This document shows positions 1-7,063 of a stretch of DNA of 16,743 nt, piece after piece. Within the stretch, counting starts at the first letter, position 1. Each line of letters begins with the position of its first letter. Under the pieces are notes generated by a model, which was not told where the DNA came from, made no database searches, and saw only the letters and a list, made by a program, of their open reading frames with translations. The stretch covers positions 12,583 through 29,325 of the forward strand of contig PKXI01000204.1 in assembly GCA_003133425.1 (NCBI GenBank), written 5' to 3'. Position numbers and translations under genes: made by a program. The DNA comes from Acidobacteriaceae bacterium (lineage in GTDB: Bacteria; Acidobacteriota; Terriglobia; Terriglobales; Acidobacteriaceae).

Positions 1-65
1 CGCCCCGCGCCCCGAATCCCAGCCAGATTAGGCCTCCAAGTAACCCGTGTTGGTCGCAGAAGTAG

Positions 66-86
66 CTGACCCCTGACACCTGACCA
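66..86. repeat. Three tandem 7-nt units (CTGACNC-like)
   Basis: Three consecutive heptamers, CTGACCC, CTGACAC and CTGACCA, lie upstream of the radical SAM gene. They differ at one or two positions. No function is evident. The repeat sits between the window edge and the start codon at 114, so it may be untranslated leader or promoter-proximal sequence. Confidence 0.5.
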
Positions 87-113
87 CTGTCTCTTTATGT
101 TTCAATAGAAGAG

Positions 114-1151
114 ATGGCAATTCCCCGGAGATCTACGGTGCGCGGGCGGTGGTTGGCAGCAACCCGCAAGGTGCGCGAACTCAGGATGGTGACCAGCGCT
201 CTCGCCACCACTGGGCACCCCGTCCTGGCCCAGATCGTCCCTGCCCGCTTCTGCAACTTGAGCTGCACCTACTGCAACGAGTACGACAAGGTTTCCGACC
301 CTGTCCCCCTCGACGAAATGTTGAGGCGCATCGATCACCTGGGGCGCCTCGGCACCGCGATGATCGGCATCTCCGGCGGCGAACCGCTCACCCATCCGCA
401 ACTGGACGACATCATCCGCCGCATGCGCCGCACCGGCGCCATCGCCGGAATGATCACCAACGGCTACCTGCTCAACGTCGAGCGCATCGAGCGCCTTAAC
501 CGCGCCGGGCTCGATCATATGCAGATCTCCATCGACAACCTCGTCCCCGACGAAGTCTCGGTGAAGAGCCTCAAAGTGCTCGACAAAAAGCTTGAAATGC
601 TCGCCCAGCACGCCGAATTCCACGTAAACATCAACTCCGTGGTCGGCGGCGGCTTCCGCGACCCCAACGATGCGCTGGTCATCGGCAAGCGTGCGCTCTC
701 GCTCGGCTTCACTTCCACCATCGGCATCATTCACGACGGCGACGGCCAGCTCAAGCCGCTCAAGCCCAACGAAGCCAAGGTCTACGCGGAGATGAGCGGC
801 TGGAAAAAGGTGAACTACTCGCGCTTCGACGACTTCCAGGCGGCAATCGCCGCGGGCAAGCCGAACGACTGGCGCTGCCGCGCCGGCTCGCGCTACCTCT
901 ACATCTGCGAAGACGGCCTGGTGCACTACTGCTCGCAGCAGCGCGGCTATCCCGGCGTGCCGCTGGCCGGGTACACTACCGCCGACGTAAAGCGCGAATT
1001 CCTGACCGCAAAAAGCTGCTCGCCAAACTGCACCATCGGCTGCGTCCACAAGATCAGCTACATCGACCACTGGCGCGCCCCGCAAACCAGCACCGTCTCC
1101 CCCGGCAGCCAGGGAGCCGTAGTTCTGGTAAACATCCACACCGGCGATTGA
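114..1151 (+). CDS. Radical SAM protein with C-terminal cysteine cluster
   Basis: A 345-aa radical SAM enzyme. The cluster-binding motif CNLSCTYC places C47, C51 and C54 on the 4Fe-4S cluster that cleaves S-adenosylmethionine, and ISGGEPL near residues 87-92 is the usual SAM-binding GGE strand. The C-terminal third has six more cysteines (C255, C265, C273, C302, C306, C310). This spacing resembles SPASM/twitch-type auxiliary Fe-S domains, so a peptide- or cofactor-modifying role is possible, but I see no substrate peptide gene nearby. The ATG at 114 follows a purine-rich AGAAGAG stretch that is rather close for a ribosome site. An in-frame ATG at 186 is an alternative start. The N-terminus carries about 20 basic residues before the core. 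It stands alone: the next gene starts 250 bp downstream. The family is certain; the specific reaction is unknown. Confidence 0.9.
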   Translation: MAIPRRSTVRGRWLAATRKVRELRMVTSALATTGHPVLAQIVPARFCNLSCTYCNEYDKVSDPVPLDEMLRRIDHLGRLGTAMIGISGGEPLTHPQLDDIIRRMRRTGAIAGMITNGYLLNVERIERLNRAGLDHMQISIDNLVPDEVSVKSLKVLDKKLEMLAQHAEFHVNINSVVGGGFRDPNDALVIGKRALSLGFTSTIGIIHDGDGQLKPLKPNEAKVYAEMSGWKKVNYSRFDDFQAAIAAGKPNDWRCRAGSRYLYICEDGLVHYCSQQRGYPGVPLAGYTTADVKREFLTAKSCSPNCTIGCVHKISYIDHWRAPQTSTVSPGSQGAVVLVNIHTGD

Positions 1152-1280
1152 ATCCGGGCTGATGACTGCGGGCCCCCCCCCGTTGCGTATAAATACCCGC
1201 AACTAAGCGAAGATAGATACATATCAGGACCCATCGATATTTCCGCTGTCCAAAAAATAAAAAGAACAGAAAATAGAAAT

Positions 1281-1298
1281 TGCACCAAAAATGGTGCA
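1281..1298. promoter_or_regulatory. Perfect 7-bp palindrome TGCACCA-AAAA-TGGTGCA
   Basis: A perfect inverted repeat with a 4-nt A spacer lies in an AT-rich stretch about 105 bp upstream of the start codon at 1403. The half sites equal the classical NtrC enhancer half site (TGCACCA/TGGTGCA), but the spacer is 4 nt instead of 3, giving 18 bp rather than 17. It could be an operator for the 310-aa protein or for another activator. No convincing sigma-54 promoter follows it. As RNA it would form a weak hairpin without a U-tract. Confidence 0.45.
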
Positions 1299-1402
1299 CA
1301 ACCCAAATCAAGCCACCCAGGCCGCGGCCCCAAATCCGGCGCCCTCCCCTCCGCTCCCGTAAAATGGTCTAGCACCGATCTTGAATCCAGGACTCCCCAC
1401 CC

Positions 1403-2335
1403 ATGACCGCTGAACTGAAATCCTCCTTAGTCACTGCTCTTGAAGGCGCCGCCTCCAAGGCCGGCCTTGTGCTCGTCTCCACCACGCAGGGCGCGGACTT
1501 CCACGGCAAGCCCACGGCTGTCTTCCAGCTTGGGCTCCCCGGCGCCGCTGCCGGCGCGAACACGCTGAGACTTGAGCTGAGCGAAGCCTTCGACTTCGGC
1601 AAGCCCGACCTGTTGCCTACGATTACGACTCATCTCGCTGGCGAGGCAAAGCGCCTGCGCAATCCGCGCCCCGAGTGCTATGTCACGCTCGGCGGGCTCC
1701 CCATCGCTTTCGGCCAATTCCAGTGGCCCTTTCACCAATCGACATCGGGCGCCGACACGTATATCGTCCACGGCGAAATGCACCTGGCCGACGGCGGCGC
1801 GCTCAACCTTCATGCCAAGCTGGCAGCGGCCGTGACGCAGACCTTTGCCGAAATCGTGCCGGCCATGGAGCAGCCCTACGCGGAAACCTTCGTCTACAAC
1901 GCCGTGCGCAAGACAGTGGACCTTGGCCAGTTGGAATTCTTGAAGTCCGGCAACCGCCAGCCAGTGCCGGTAACCACGCGCTACTACAGCCGCTGGGGCA
2001 AGAAATTTGTTTTTAACGACACCGACGACAATCAGCGCCTGAACTACCTGCTCAGCAAGGTCTACTGGCTCTCCGGCGTTCTTGGCGACAGTAAGCCCGT
2101 GTGGATCGCCGACCCGAGAGACGCGCAATATCTCAACACGACCGAGCAGGATTTGCTGCGCATGGCCAGCGACAAAGCCGGTGCGGGCCTGATGGTGTTG
2201 GATGGAGAATTTGCCTCGGCTACGCCTGCTCTGCTGGAACGCGCAGGCCAGTACCGCGATGCGCTCGATGCCGCCCTGGACTTTACCAAGCCAAAGTTCA
2301 ACGAGTCGATGAGGTCCGGCCAGGCGAACATGTAG
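1403..2335 (+). CDS. Conserved-looking hypothetical protein, 310 aa
   Basis: I do not recognise the family. The protein is soluble-looking, with no signal peptide or membrane span. The N-terminal half (about 1-170) alternates short strands and helices. The middle contains an aromatic stretch (TRYYSRWGKKFVF, near residues 192-204) followed by NYLLSKVYWLSGVLG. The C-terminal part is helical. Codon use and GC content match the neighbours, and the frame is uninterrupted, so it is a real gene. The ATG at 1403 is preceded by AGGA about 11 nt upstream, a weak but usable ribosome site. A perfect TGCACCA palindrome lies about 105 bp upstream and may regulate it. It ends 23 bp from the convergent TM2 gene. 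Confidence 0.75.
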   Translation: MTAELKSSLVTALEGAASKAGLVLVSTTQGADFHGKPTAVFQLGLPGAAAGANTLRLELSEAFDFGKPDLLPTITTHLAGEAKRLRNPRPECYVTLGGLPIAFGQFQWPFHQSTSGADTYIVHGEMHLADGGALNLHAKLAAAVTQTFAEIVPAMEQPYAETFVYNAVRKTVDLGQLEFLKSGNRQPVPVTTRYYSRWGKKFVFNDTDDNQRLNYLLSKVYWLSGVLGDSKPVWIADPRDAQYLNTTEQDLLRMASDKAGAGLMVLDGEFASATPALLERAGQYRDALDAALDFTKPKFNESMRSGQANM

Positions 2336-2358
2336 CCCCGCGGACCGCCGTTCCGCTA

Positions 2359-2787
2359 CTACAGCGCCCCTCCGCAGCCGGAGCAGAAACGCGCGCTGGG
2401 CGGGTTGGTCTGGTGGCACTGCGGGCAGGCGGCCAGCGTACTTGCCTGCCCCGCTGTTGGCACGTTTTCGGTCACGTTCGCCGGCTGGCCCCAGCCGGGA
2501 GTCGGGATACCGAGCGCCGCCGCAATTCCGGCAGCTTGTATGGCATTAAACTCGCGCACTCGCCCAGGCATGAAGAAGCACTCGATGAAGCCGAGAAAAC
2601 CCGGAATCGCCGTCCAGCAAAAGCAAAGGTAGAGAATACCGAGGCCCGTGCGTCGCAAATAGAAATGGTGAACGCCAAAGCTACCCAGAAAAAGCGCCAG
2701 CAAAATGCCGACAACCTCATCGCGGCGCACCGCTTCATACTGCTGATAAAAGATCGCTTGCGGGTTCGGATAGGCGTAGGTGCTCAT
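2359..2787 (-). CDS. TM2-domain membrane protein with C-terminal zinc ribbon
   Basis: A 142-aa protein with a TM2 domain and a zinc ribbon. A basic RRDE segment precedes membrane segment 1 (about residues 24-44), the family motif GSFGVHHFYL joins the two spans, and segment 2 is at about 49-73. The tail holds CPQC (C121, C124) and CSGC (C135, C138), a treble-clef/zinc-ribbon pair expected to bind one zinc ion. TM2 proteins are small inner-membrane proteins of mostly unknown function. The open frame extends upstream to 2970, but the start at 2787 is chosen because AAGGAGA lies at an ideal distance before it and the longer form would overlap the divergent aldo/keto reductase gene. It converges with the 310-aa gene and diverges from the reductase. 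Confidence 0.85.
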   Translation of the reverse strand: MSTYAYPNPQAIFYQQYEAVRRDEVVGILLALFLGSFGVHHFYLRRTGLGILYLCFCWTAIPGFLGFIECFFMPGRVREFNAIQAAGIAAALGIPTPGWGQPANVTENVPTAGQASTLAACPQCHQTNPPSARFCSGCGGAL

Positions 2788-2923
2788 CTGGGTTTCTCCT
2801 TGCTCGTGCCTTTGAAGATACGCAGCCGGGTTGGGCGCGGTTCCCGGCAGCTCGTGTATTGGATTGTGCCATGTCGCCGGGATAATGCCATAGCTTTGCA
2901 GCGGAGATAGAATCGAATCCATC

Positions 2924-3808
2924 ATGAGTGCAGAAACTCCTTCAGCAGCAGCCAGCGGCACATTTCTCATCGGCGGCGATGTGCCCGTTCACCGTCTGGG
3001 TTACGGAACCATGCGCCTGGTGGGCGAAGGTGCGTGGGGCGAACCGGCCGATCCCGCCGAGGCTCGCCGCGTCCTGCGCCGTGCTGTTGAATTGGGCGTG
3101 ACCCTGATCGACACAGCCGACGCCTACGGCCCGGAGATTGCCGAGCGCCTGATCGGCGAAGCGCTAGCGCCCTATCCGCCGGGCGTCGTGATCGCGACCA
3201 AGGGCGGCATTACCCGCCAGGGGCCGGCCAAGACCGAGTACGTGGGCCGCGCCGGCTATCTCATCCAGTGTGTCGAGATGAGTCTGCGGCGGCTCAAACT
3301 GGAGCGCATCGATCTTTACCAGTTCCACCGCATCGACCCCCGCACACCGCTCGAAGAATCGCTCGGCGCCCTCAAGCGCATGCAGGAGCAGGGCAAGATT
3401 CGCCACATCGGCCTCGACGAAGTAACGCCCGCCGAAGTAGAAGCAGCGCGCAAATTTGTCGATGTCGCAACTGTCCAAAATCGATACAGTCTCGGTGACC
3501 GCCGTCATGAGGAAATGCTGAATTGGTGCCAGGAACAGGGCATCGGCTTCCTGCCCTGGTACCCCAATGCCGGAGGGAAGCTGCTGAAGGCGGATCACCC
3601 TGCGGCACAGGCGCTTGGCCGGATCGCCGCTCGTCATTCCGCCACAATTGCGCAGCTCTCACTGGCCTGGCTCTTGCGGCGCTCGCCCGTGCTGTTGCCA
3701 ATTCCAGGCACGTCGAAAGTCGCGCATCTGGAAGAAAACGTAGCCGCGGCTGAACTGAAGCTGAGCGCTGAGGAATGGGCGGAAGTTGAAGCTGCGGCAG
3801 CAGGCTAG
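2924..3808 (+). CDS. Aldo/keto reductase
   Basis: A 294-aa NADPH-dependent oxidoreductase of the aldo/keto reductase (TIM-barrel) superfamily. The catalytic tetrad is complete: D63 and Y68 in LIDTADAYG, K93 in VIATKGG, and H135 in LYQFHRID. The C-terminal IPGTSK segment with the following HLEEN is the usual cofactor 2'-phosphate binding region. The substrate cannot be told from sequence; the small-aldehyde, YdbC/general-stress type branch is most likely. The ATG at 2924 has no clear ribosome site at normal distance (GGAG lies about 17 nt upstream). The gene diverges from the TM2 gene across about 136 bp. It ends on a CTAG tetranucleotide that also supplies the stop codon of the convergent tail-tube-like gene. 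Confidence 0.93.
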   Translation: MSAETPSAAASGTFLIGGDVPVHRLGYGTMRLVGEGAWGEPADPAEARRVLRRAVELGVTLIDTADAYGPEIAERLIGEALAPYPPGVVIATKGGITRQGPAKTEYVGRAGYLIQCVEMSLRRLKLERIDLYQFHRIDPRTPLEESLGALKRMQEQGKIRHIGLDEVTPAEVEAARKFVDVATVQNRYSLGDRRHEEMLNWCQEQGIGFLPWYPNAGGKLLKADHPAAQALGRIAARHSATIAQLSLAWLLRRSPVLLPIPGTSKVAHLEENVAAAELKLSAEEWAEVEAAAAG

Positions 3809-4305
3809 GTTTGAGCCGGTGGGACCACCGATGTATCGCGCTCCCAGCCTTCGTTCTGCAGGGTCAGGCTCTCAACGAGCACGGCAGCTACATTGGCATC
3901 GAGTTGGGAGAGCGGCTGGTACTCCGAGGGCCAGCAGCGGAAGACCTTGTAGGCGCGGACCAGTTGCCCGGCTTCGTTATACAGCTCAACGTAAATGTTC
4001 TTGCGGAATTCGTTCAGCGCGGACTCGGATCCCGTACCGAACTGCCACACCAGATTCGCCCAATTCTCGAAAGCCGGGTCGTCGGTGAGGCCGCGTTCCA
4101 GGATGATCGGCGCGAACTGAGTGAGCCCCGCCGATTTTCGGCTGGTGCTGAGATCGCCACCTTCGCGGTTTTCGACCACGCCTGTGGTTCGGAGCAGGCC
4201 AGACACACGCGTGATGGCCGGGATGTATTGTCCGTCCCACTTCACGCGGAAGTTGAAGTTCTTGTAGGGGTCGAAGCGTGCGGGGTTGGTGGGGAATTCT
4301 GCCAT
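3805..4305 (-). CDS. Phage tail tube (T4 gp19-like) protein, solitary
   Basis: A 166-aa protein resembling the gp19-type inner tube protein of contractile tails and extracellular contractile injection systems. It shows the family pattern: a FRVKWDGQYIPAITRVSGL strand near the N-terminus, a basic/acidic loop with EGGD, LERGLTDDPAFENW in the middle, and a C-terminal LVESLTLQNEGWER strand. Tube proteins of this family are usually about 145-170 aa, so the length is normal. No sheath, baseplate, spike or AAA+ gene lies beside it in the window. The ATG at 4305 gives MAEFPTNP and is preferred on family resemblance. An ATG at 4317 (four residues longer) is equally possible and neither has a good ribosome site. 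Its TAG stop overlaps the reductase stop on the other strand. It diverges from the glycosyltransferase. Confidence 0.8.
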   Translation of the reverse strand: MAEFPTNPARFDPYKNFNFRVKWDGQYIPAITRVSGLLRTTGVVENREGGDLSTSRKSAGLTQFAPIILERGLTDDPAFENWANLVWQFGTGSESALNEFRKNIYVELYNEAGQLVRAYKVFRCWPSEYQPLSQLDANVAAVLVESLTLQNEGWERDTSVVPPAQT

Positions 4306-4410
4306 GCGTGGAAGCATACCGCCAAAAAGTTACAAGAACAACCAATTACAGAATGTCGCAAGTTACTTTTGGGGTAAATCAGGGTGGCCCGGCGGTTTAT
4401 CCTTGGCTCG

Positions 4411-5184
4411 ATGCCGAAGAGTCTCACCGTTGTCCTGATTACGCTGAACGAAGCGGCCAACCTGCCACGCACACTGGCTAGCGTGAACTGGGCGCAGGAG
4501 ATTGTCGTCGTAGACTCGGGGTCAACAGATTCAACGCTTGAGATTGCACAGAAAGCAGGCGCGCGGGTATTCGAGGAGCCGTGGAAGGGCTTTGCCGCGC
4601 AGAAGAATTCCGCCATCGCGCATGCAACCTGCGAGTGGGTTTTGTCGCTCGATGCCGACGAGGAAGTGAGCCCCGAGCTGGCGCGGGAGATTGAAGGACT
4701 GCTGGCAGGCGAGCCGCCGTTCGCCGCATACAGGATTCCGCGGCTCAATCATTTTCTGGGCAGGCCCCTGCGCCACGGCGGCTACTGGCCCGACCCCAAG
4801 CTGCGGCTTTTCCGCCGCGGCGCAGCTCAGTTCGCGGAGCGGCCCATCCACGAAACGATGGAGGCAACCGGACCGGTTAGCACGCTGAAGAACCCGCTGT
4901 TGCATTACTCCTATCCGACGCTCGAAGAATACCTGGAGCACATGAACCGCTATAGTTCGGCTGCAGCTCGGATGCTGGTCGACTCCGGACGTGCTCCACG
5001 GACTCTGCCCGCTCTACTCTGGAATGCGCTGGTGAATCCGGCGGCGACTTTCATCTATAACTACATTTTCCGGCTTGGCTTTCTCGACGGGCGCGAAGGG
5101 CTACTCCAGCACCTGAACCACTCCGTTTACATTCACTGGAAGTTCGTGAAGGCCTGGCAGGCGGCGAAGGGCGCGAAGTTATAG
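4411..5184 (+). CDS. Family 2 glycosyltransferase (WaaE/KdtX-like)
   Basis: A 257-aa GT-A fold glycosyltransferase that transfers a sugar from a nucleotide donor. The N-terminal Rossmann-like half has VVLITLNEAANL, the donor-binding VVVDSGSTDST (D35) and the metal-binding DxD as LSLDADEE (D81, D83). The lipopolysaccharide-core glucosyltransferase subfamily (WaaE/KdtX) looks closest: the same size, followed by RHGGYWPDPKLRLFRRG and a hydrophobic/aromatic C-terminal segment (about 205-250) that may lie on the membrane. An upstream in-frame GTG at 4384 would add nine residues. The ATG is preferred because it places the family start motif right at the N-terminus. An imperfect inverted repeat (4322-4333 and 4362-4372) lies between this gene and the divergent tail-like gene. 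The sugar and acceptor are unknown; no other envelope-sugar gene is adjacent. Confidence 0.88.
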   Translation: MPKSLTVVLITLNEAANLPRTLASVNWAQEIVVVDSGSTDSTLEIAQKAGARVFEEPWKGFAAQKNSAIAHATCEWVLSLDADEEVSPELAREIEGLLAGEPPFAAYRIPRLNHFLGRPLRHGGYWPDPKLRLFRRGAAQFAERPIHETMEATGPVSTLKNPLLHYSYPTLEEYLEHMNRYSSAAARMLVDSGRAPRTLPALLWNALVNPAATFIYNYIFRLGFLDGREGLLQHLNHSVYIHWKFVKAWQAAKGAKL

Positions 5185-5319
5185 CCTGTGGTGCCCGTGA
5201 CCCGCAACAAAGTTAATCATCCGCAGCAAGAGCAGTATCAGCGCAATCGCGACAATGACTGCGACAAGCAGCTTCTGTCTGCGCGGGTTTGCCTTCTGCG
5301 GCCTTGCTTTGCGAGTCAT
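5179..5319 (-). CDS. Possible 46-aa single-span membrane peptide
   Basis: A short minus-strand frame from the ATG at 5319 to a TAA at 5179. It encodes a strongly basic N-terminus (MTRKARPQKANPRRQK), a leucine/valine/isoleucine-rich stretch at about residues 17-32 that would span the membrane, and a histidine-rich tail ending GHGHHRL. A positively charged N-terminus followed by one hydrophobic span is what a real small membrane protein looks like. There is no Shine-Dalgarno sequence. Its stop overlaps the glycosyltransferase stop by six bases (5179-5184). Function unknown; it could also be a chance frame. Confidence 0.4.
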   Translation of the reverse strand: MTRKARPQKANPRRQKLLVAVIVAIALILLLLRMINFVAGHGHHRL

Positions 5320-5432
5320 GCGGAGATTTGATGCAAAACGAACCCCATCTTACCCCGAATTCAACCCATATGCGTAAAGCCGGCCGCGCTTAGCTCTTAG
5401 GTTGAAGATAGTTCTATCGCTCAAACGCGCAA

Positions 5433-5456
5433 AAGCCTCTCGGGGATGAGAGGCTT
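5433..5456 (-). terminator. Hairpin terminator, probably of the sugar transporter gene
   Basis: A perfect 9-bp stem (AAGCCTCTC/GAGAGGCTT) closes a 6-nt loop. Read on the minus strand it ends in GGCTTTT, a short U-tract. It lies about 170 bp beyond the end of the minus-strand transporter gene. On the plus strand it has no U-tract to speak of. Nothing else recognisable lies between 5320 and 5624, which is otherwise non-coding. Confidence 0.55.
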
Positions 5457-5624
5457 CCGCGGGCCCATTGGAAAAGGGGGTCGCGTAGGAGGACCTTACC
5501 TCTATTGCAACCCCAATGTCAATGGAATAATGGACCGCCGCGAAACGCTCCGAACGGCGGCCCATTTCCCAAAACTGTCTCTCCTGAGAGCTATTGCTGA
5601 TTGCATTCGGAGCTGAGCGCTGCC

Positions 5625-6878
5625 CTAAGCAGTAACCGTCCGCGTCGGCTTCGACCCCCAAATGCCGTAATAGGCGATGTAGAGATAGCAGATGACCGGA
5701 ATAATAAAGGCGTGCTGAATGCCGACCTTGTCAGCCAAGGCACCGAACAAATAAGGGATCACCGCTCCGCCCACAACCGCCGTCATTATCAGCCCCGAGC
5801 CCTTGCTCGTCATCGGCCCCAGGCCTGCGATGCCGAGCGTGAAGATGTTCGGAAACATGATCGAGTTCAGGAATCCGCAGAATACGAGTGCCCCAATGGC
5901 CACGTTGCCTGATGTGCACATGGAGATGGCGATCATGGCTGCTGCGGCAAAGCCGAAGATGCTGACCAGCTTGCCCGACTTGACTTTGGTCAGAATCCAG
6001 GAGCCGAGCAGACGGCCCACCAGGGCGCCAAACCAGTAGAGCGAAACCAGGAAGGATGCGGTCTTGAGCGAACTCATTCCCTGGGTCTTGAAGTAGTTCA
6101 CCGCGATGGACGCGAGTCCCACTTCCACCCCTACATAAAAGAAGATGCCGAGCGCCGCCAGAACCGTGTGTCTGTAACCCCAGATGCTTCGGCTCAGCAC
6201 CGGATCGCCCTCTTTGGCTGGGCGGAAAGATTGGGTTTCGGCGACTGGCGGCAGGTGCGAAAACGCCACGGCCAGTCCAAGAACGAGCAGCGCCGCGGCG
6301 ATGGCGATATATGGGCCACGCACCGTGTCGGCAATGCTGGCCTTGCTGGCGACCTTGTCGGAATCGGTGAGGATGAATGCGCCTGCCACCAACGGAGCCA
6401 GGCTGCCGCCGAGCGAGTTGAGGGCCTGCGCCAGCGTCAGGCGGATAGGCGCGCTATGCTCGGGTCCCAGAATCGATACATAAGGGTTCGCAGAGGTCTG
6501 CAGAGCGGTAATACCTGCTCCGACCACGAATACCGCAGTGAGGAACAGCGGAAAGCTGACCATCTTTGCGGCCGGGACAAACAGCAGGCAGCCTGCGACC
6601 TGAATAAACAAGGACACCACCATGGTGCGCTTGTAGCCGATTATTTCGATCAGCTTCGAGGTCGGCGAGGAGAACACAAAGTAGGCCAGGAAAAACGCCG
6701 ACTCGGCCAGCATTGCCAGTCCATAAGGCAGATCGAAGATCGATCGCAGGTGGGGCACCAGCGCCATGTTCAGGTTGGTGATGAACCCGAAGACGAAGAA
6801 CAGCGCGGTAACGGTGATGAACGGAATCAGATAGCCAGACGACGTGAGCGCCGCCGATGGTTTGGATTGTGCTGACAT
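5625..6878 (-). CDS. FucP/GluP-type sugar:H+ symporter (MFS)
   Basis: A 417-aa major facilitator superfamily protein with about 12 membrane segments. It carries the hallmarks of the L-fucose/glucose-galactose permease family: FFVFGFITNLNMALVPHL in the first span and ALQTSANPYVSILGP plus RLTLAQALNSLGG around spans 4-5. The length is close to the family norm (about 410-440). It should take up a hexose or 6-deoxyhexose by proton symport across the inner membrane; the exact sugar is not decidable. There is no sugar catabolic gene next to it. The start at 6878 is the first Met of a typical short cytoplasmic N-terminus. GAGG lies too far upstream (about 20 nt) to be a strong ribosome site. A hairpin at 5433-5456 probably terminates it. 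It diverges from the iron exporter gene across 185 bp. Confidence 0.92.
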   Translation of the reverse strand: MSAQSKPSAALTSSGYLIPFITVTALFFVFGFITNLNMALVPHLRSIFDLPYGLAMLAESAFFLAYFVFSSPTSKLIEIIGYKRTMVVSLFIQVAGCLLFVPAAKMVSFPLFLTAVFVVGAGITALQTSANPYVSILGPEHSAPIRLTLAQALNSLGGSLAPLVAGAFILTDSDKVASKASIADTVRGPYIAIAAALLVLGLAVAFSHLPPVAETQSFRPAKEGDPVLSRSIWGYRHTVLAALGIFFYVGVEVGLASIAVNYFKTQGMSSLKTASFLVSLYWFGALVGRLLGSWILTKVKSGKLVSIFGFAAAAMIAISMCTSGNVAIGALVFCGFLNSIMFPNIFTLGIAGLGPMTSKGSGLIMTAVVGGAVIPYLFGALADKVGIQHAFIIPVICYLYIAYYGIWGSKPTRTVTA

Positions 6879-7063
6879 AGAAAGTGAATCCCCGCTTCCT
6901 CAATTCAGTTTGCCGATGAGCCGGAGTCCAGCCTTGGCACTGCACACAACACTATACGGCTGGCCGTGCAGGTGGAAAGCGATGGCCGACCCGGCACCGG
7001 CTGGGGTGCTACCGGAGGAGCGGCAATTTCCGCTATTCTCACAAGAAGGGCAAGGAGAGACGC

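Noticed and set aside
1171..1181. Run of nine C residues after the radical SAM gene
   Set aside because: It lies outside any coding frame or recognisable promoter, so a phase-variation role is not supported.
1370..1385. Possible sigma-54 promoter (TAGCACC-N4-TTGAA) downstream of the NtrC-like palindrome
   Set aside because: Both invariant dinucleotides (GG of -24 and GC of -12) are altered and the site lies too close to the start codon.
2788..2970. Upstream extension of the TM2 protein to 2970
   Set aside because: It overlaps the divergent aldo/keto reductase, and the strong AAGGAGA site supports the start at 2787.
3811..4377. Long plus-strand open frame opposite the tail-like gene
   Set aside because: The minus-strand frame has clear tail-tube family sequence; the plus frame has none and no ribosome site.
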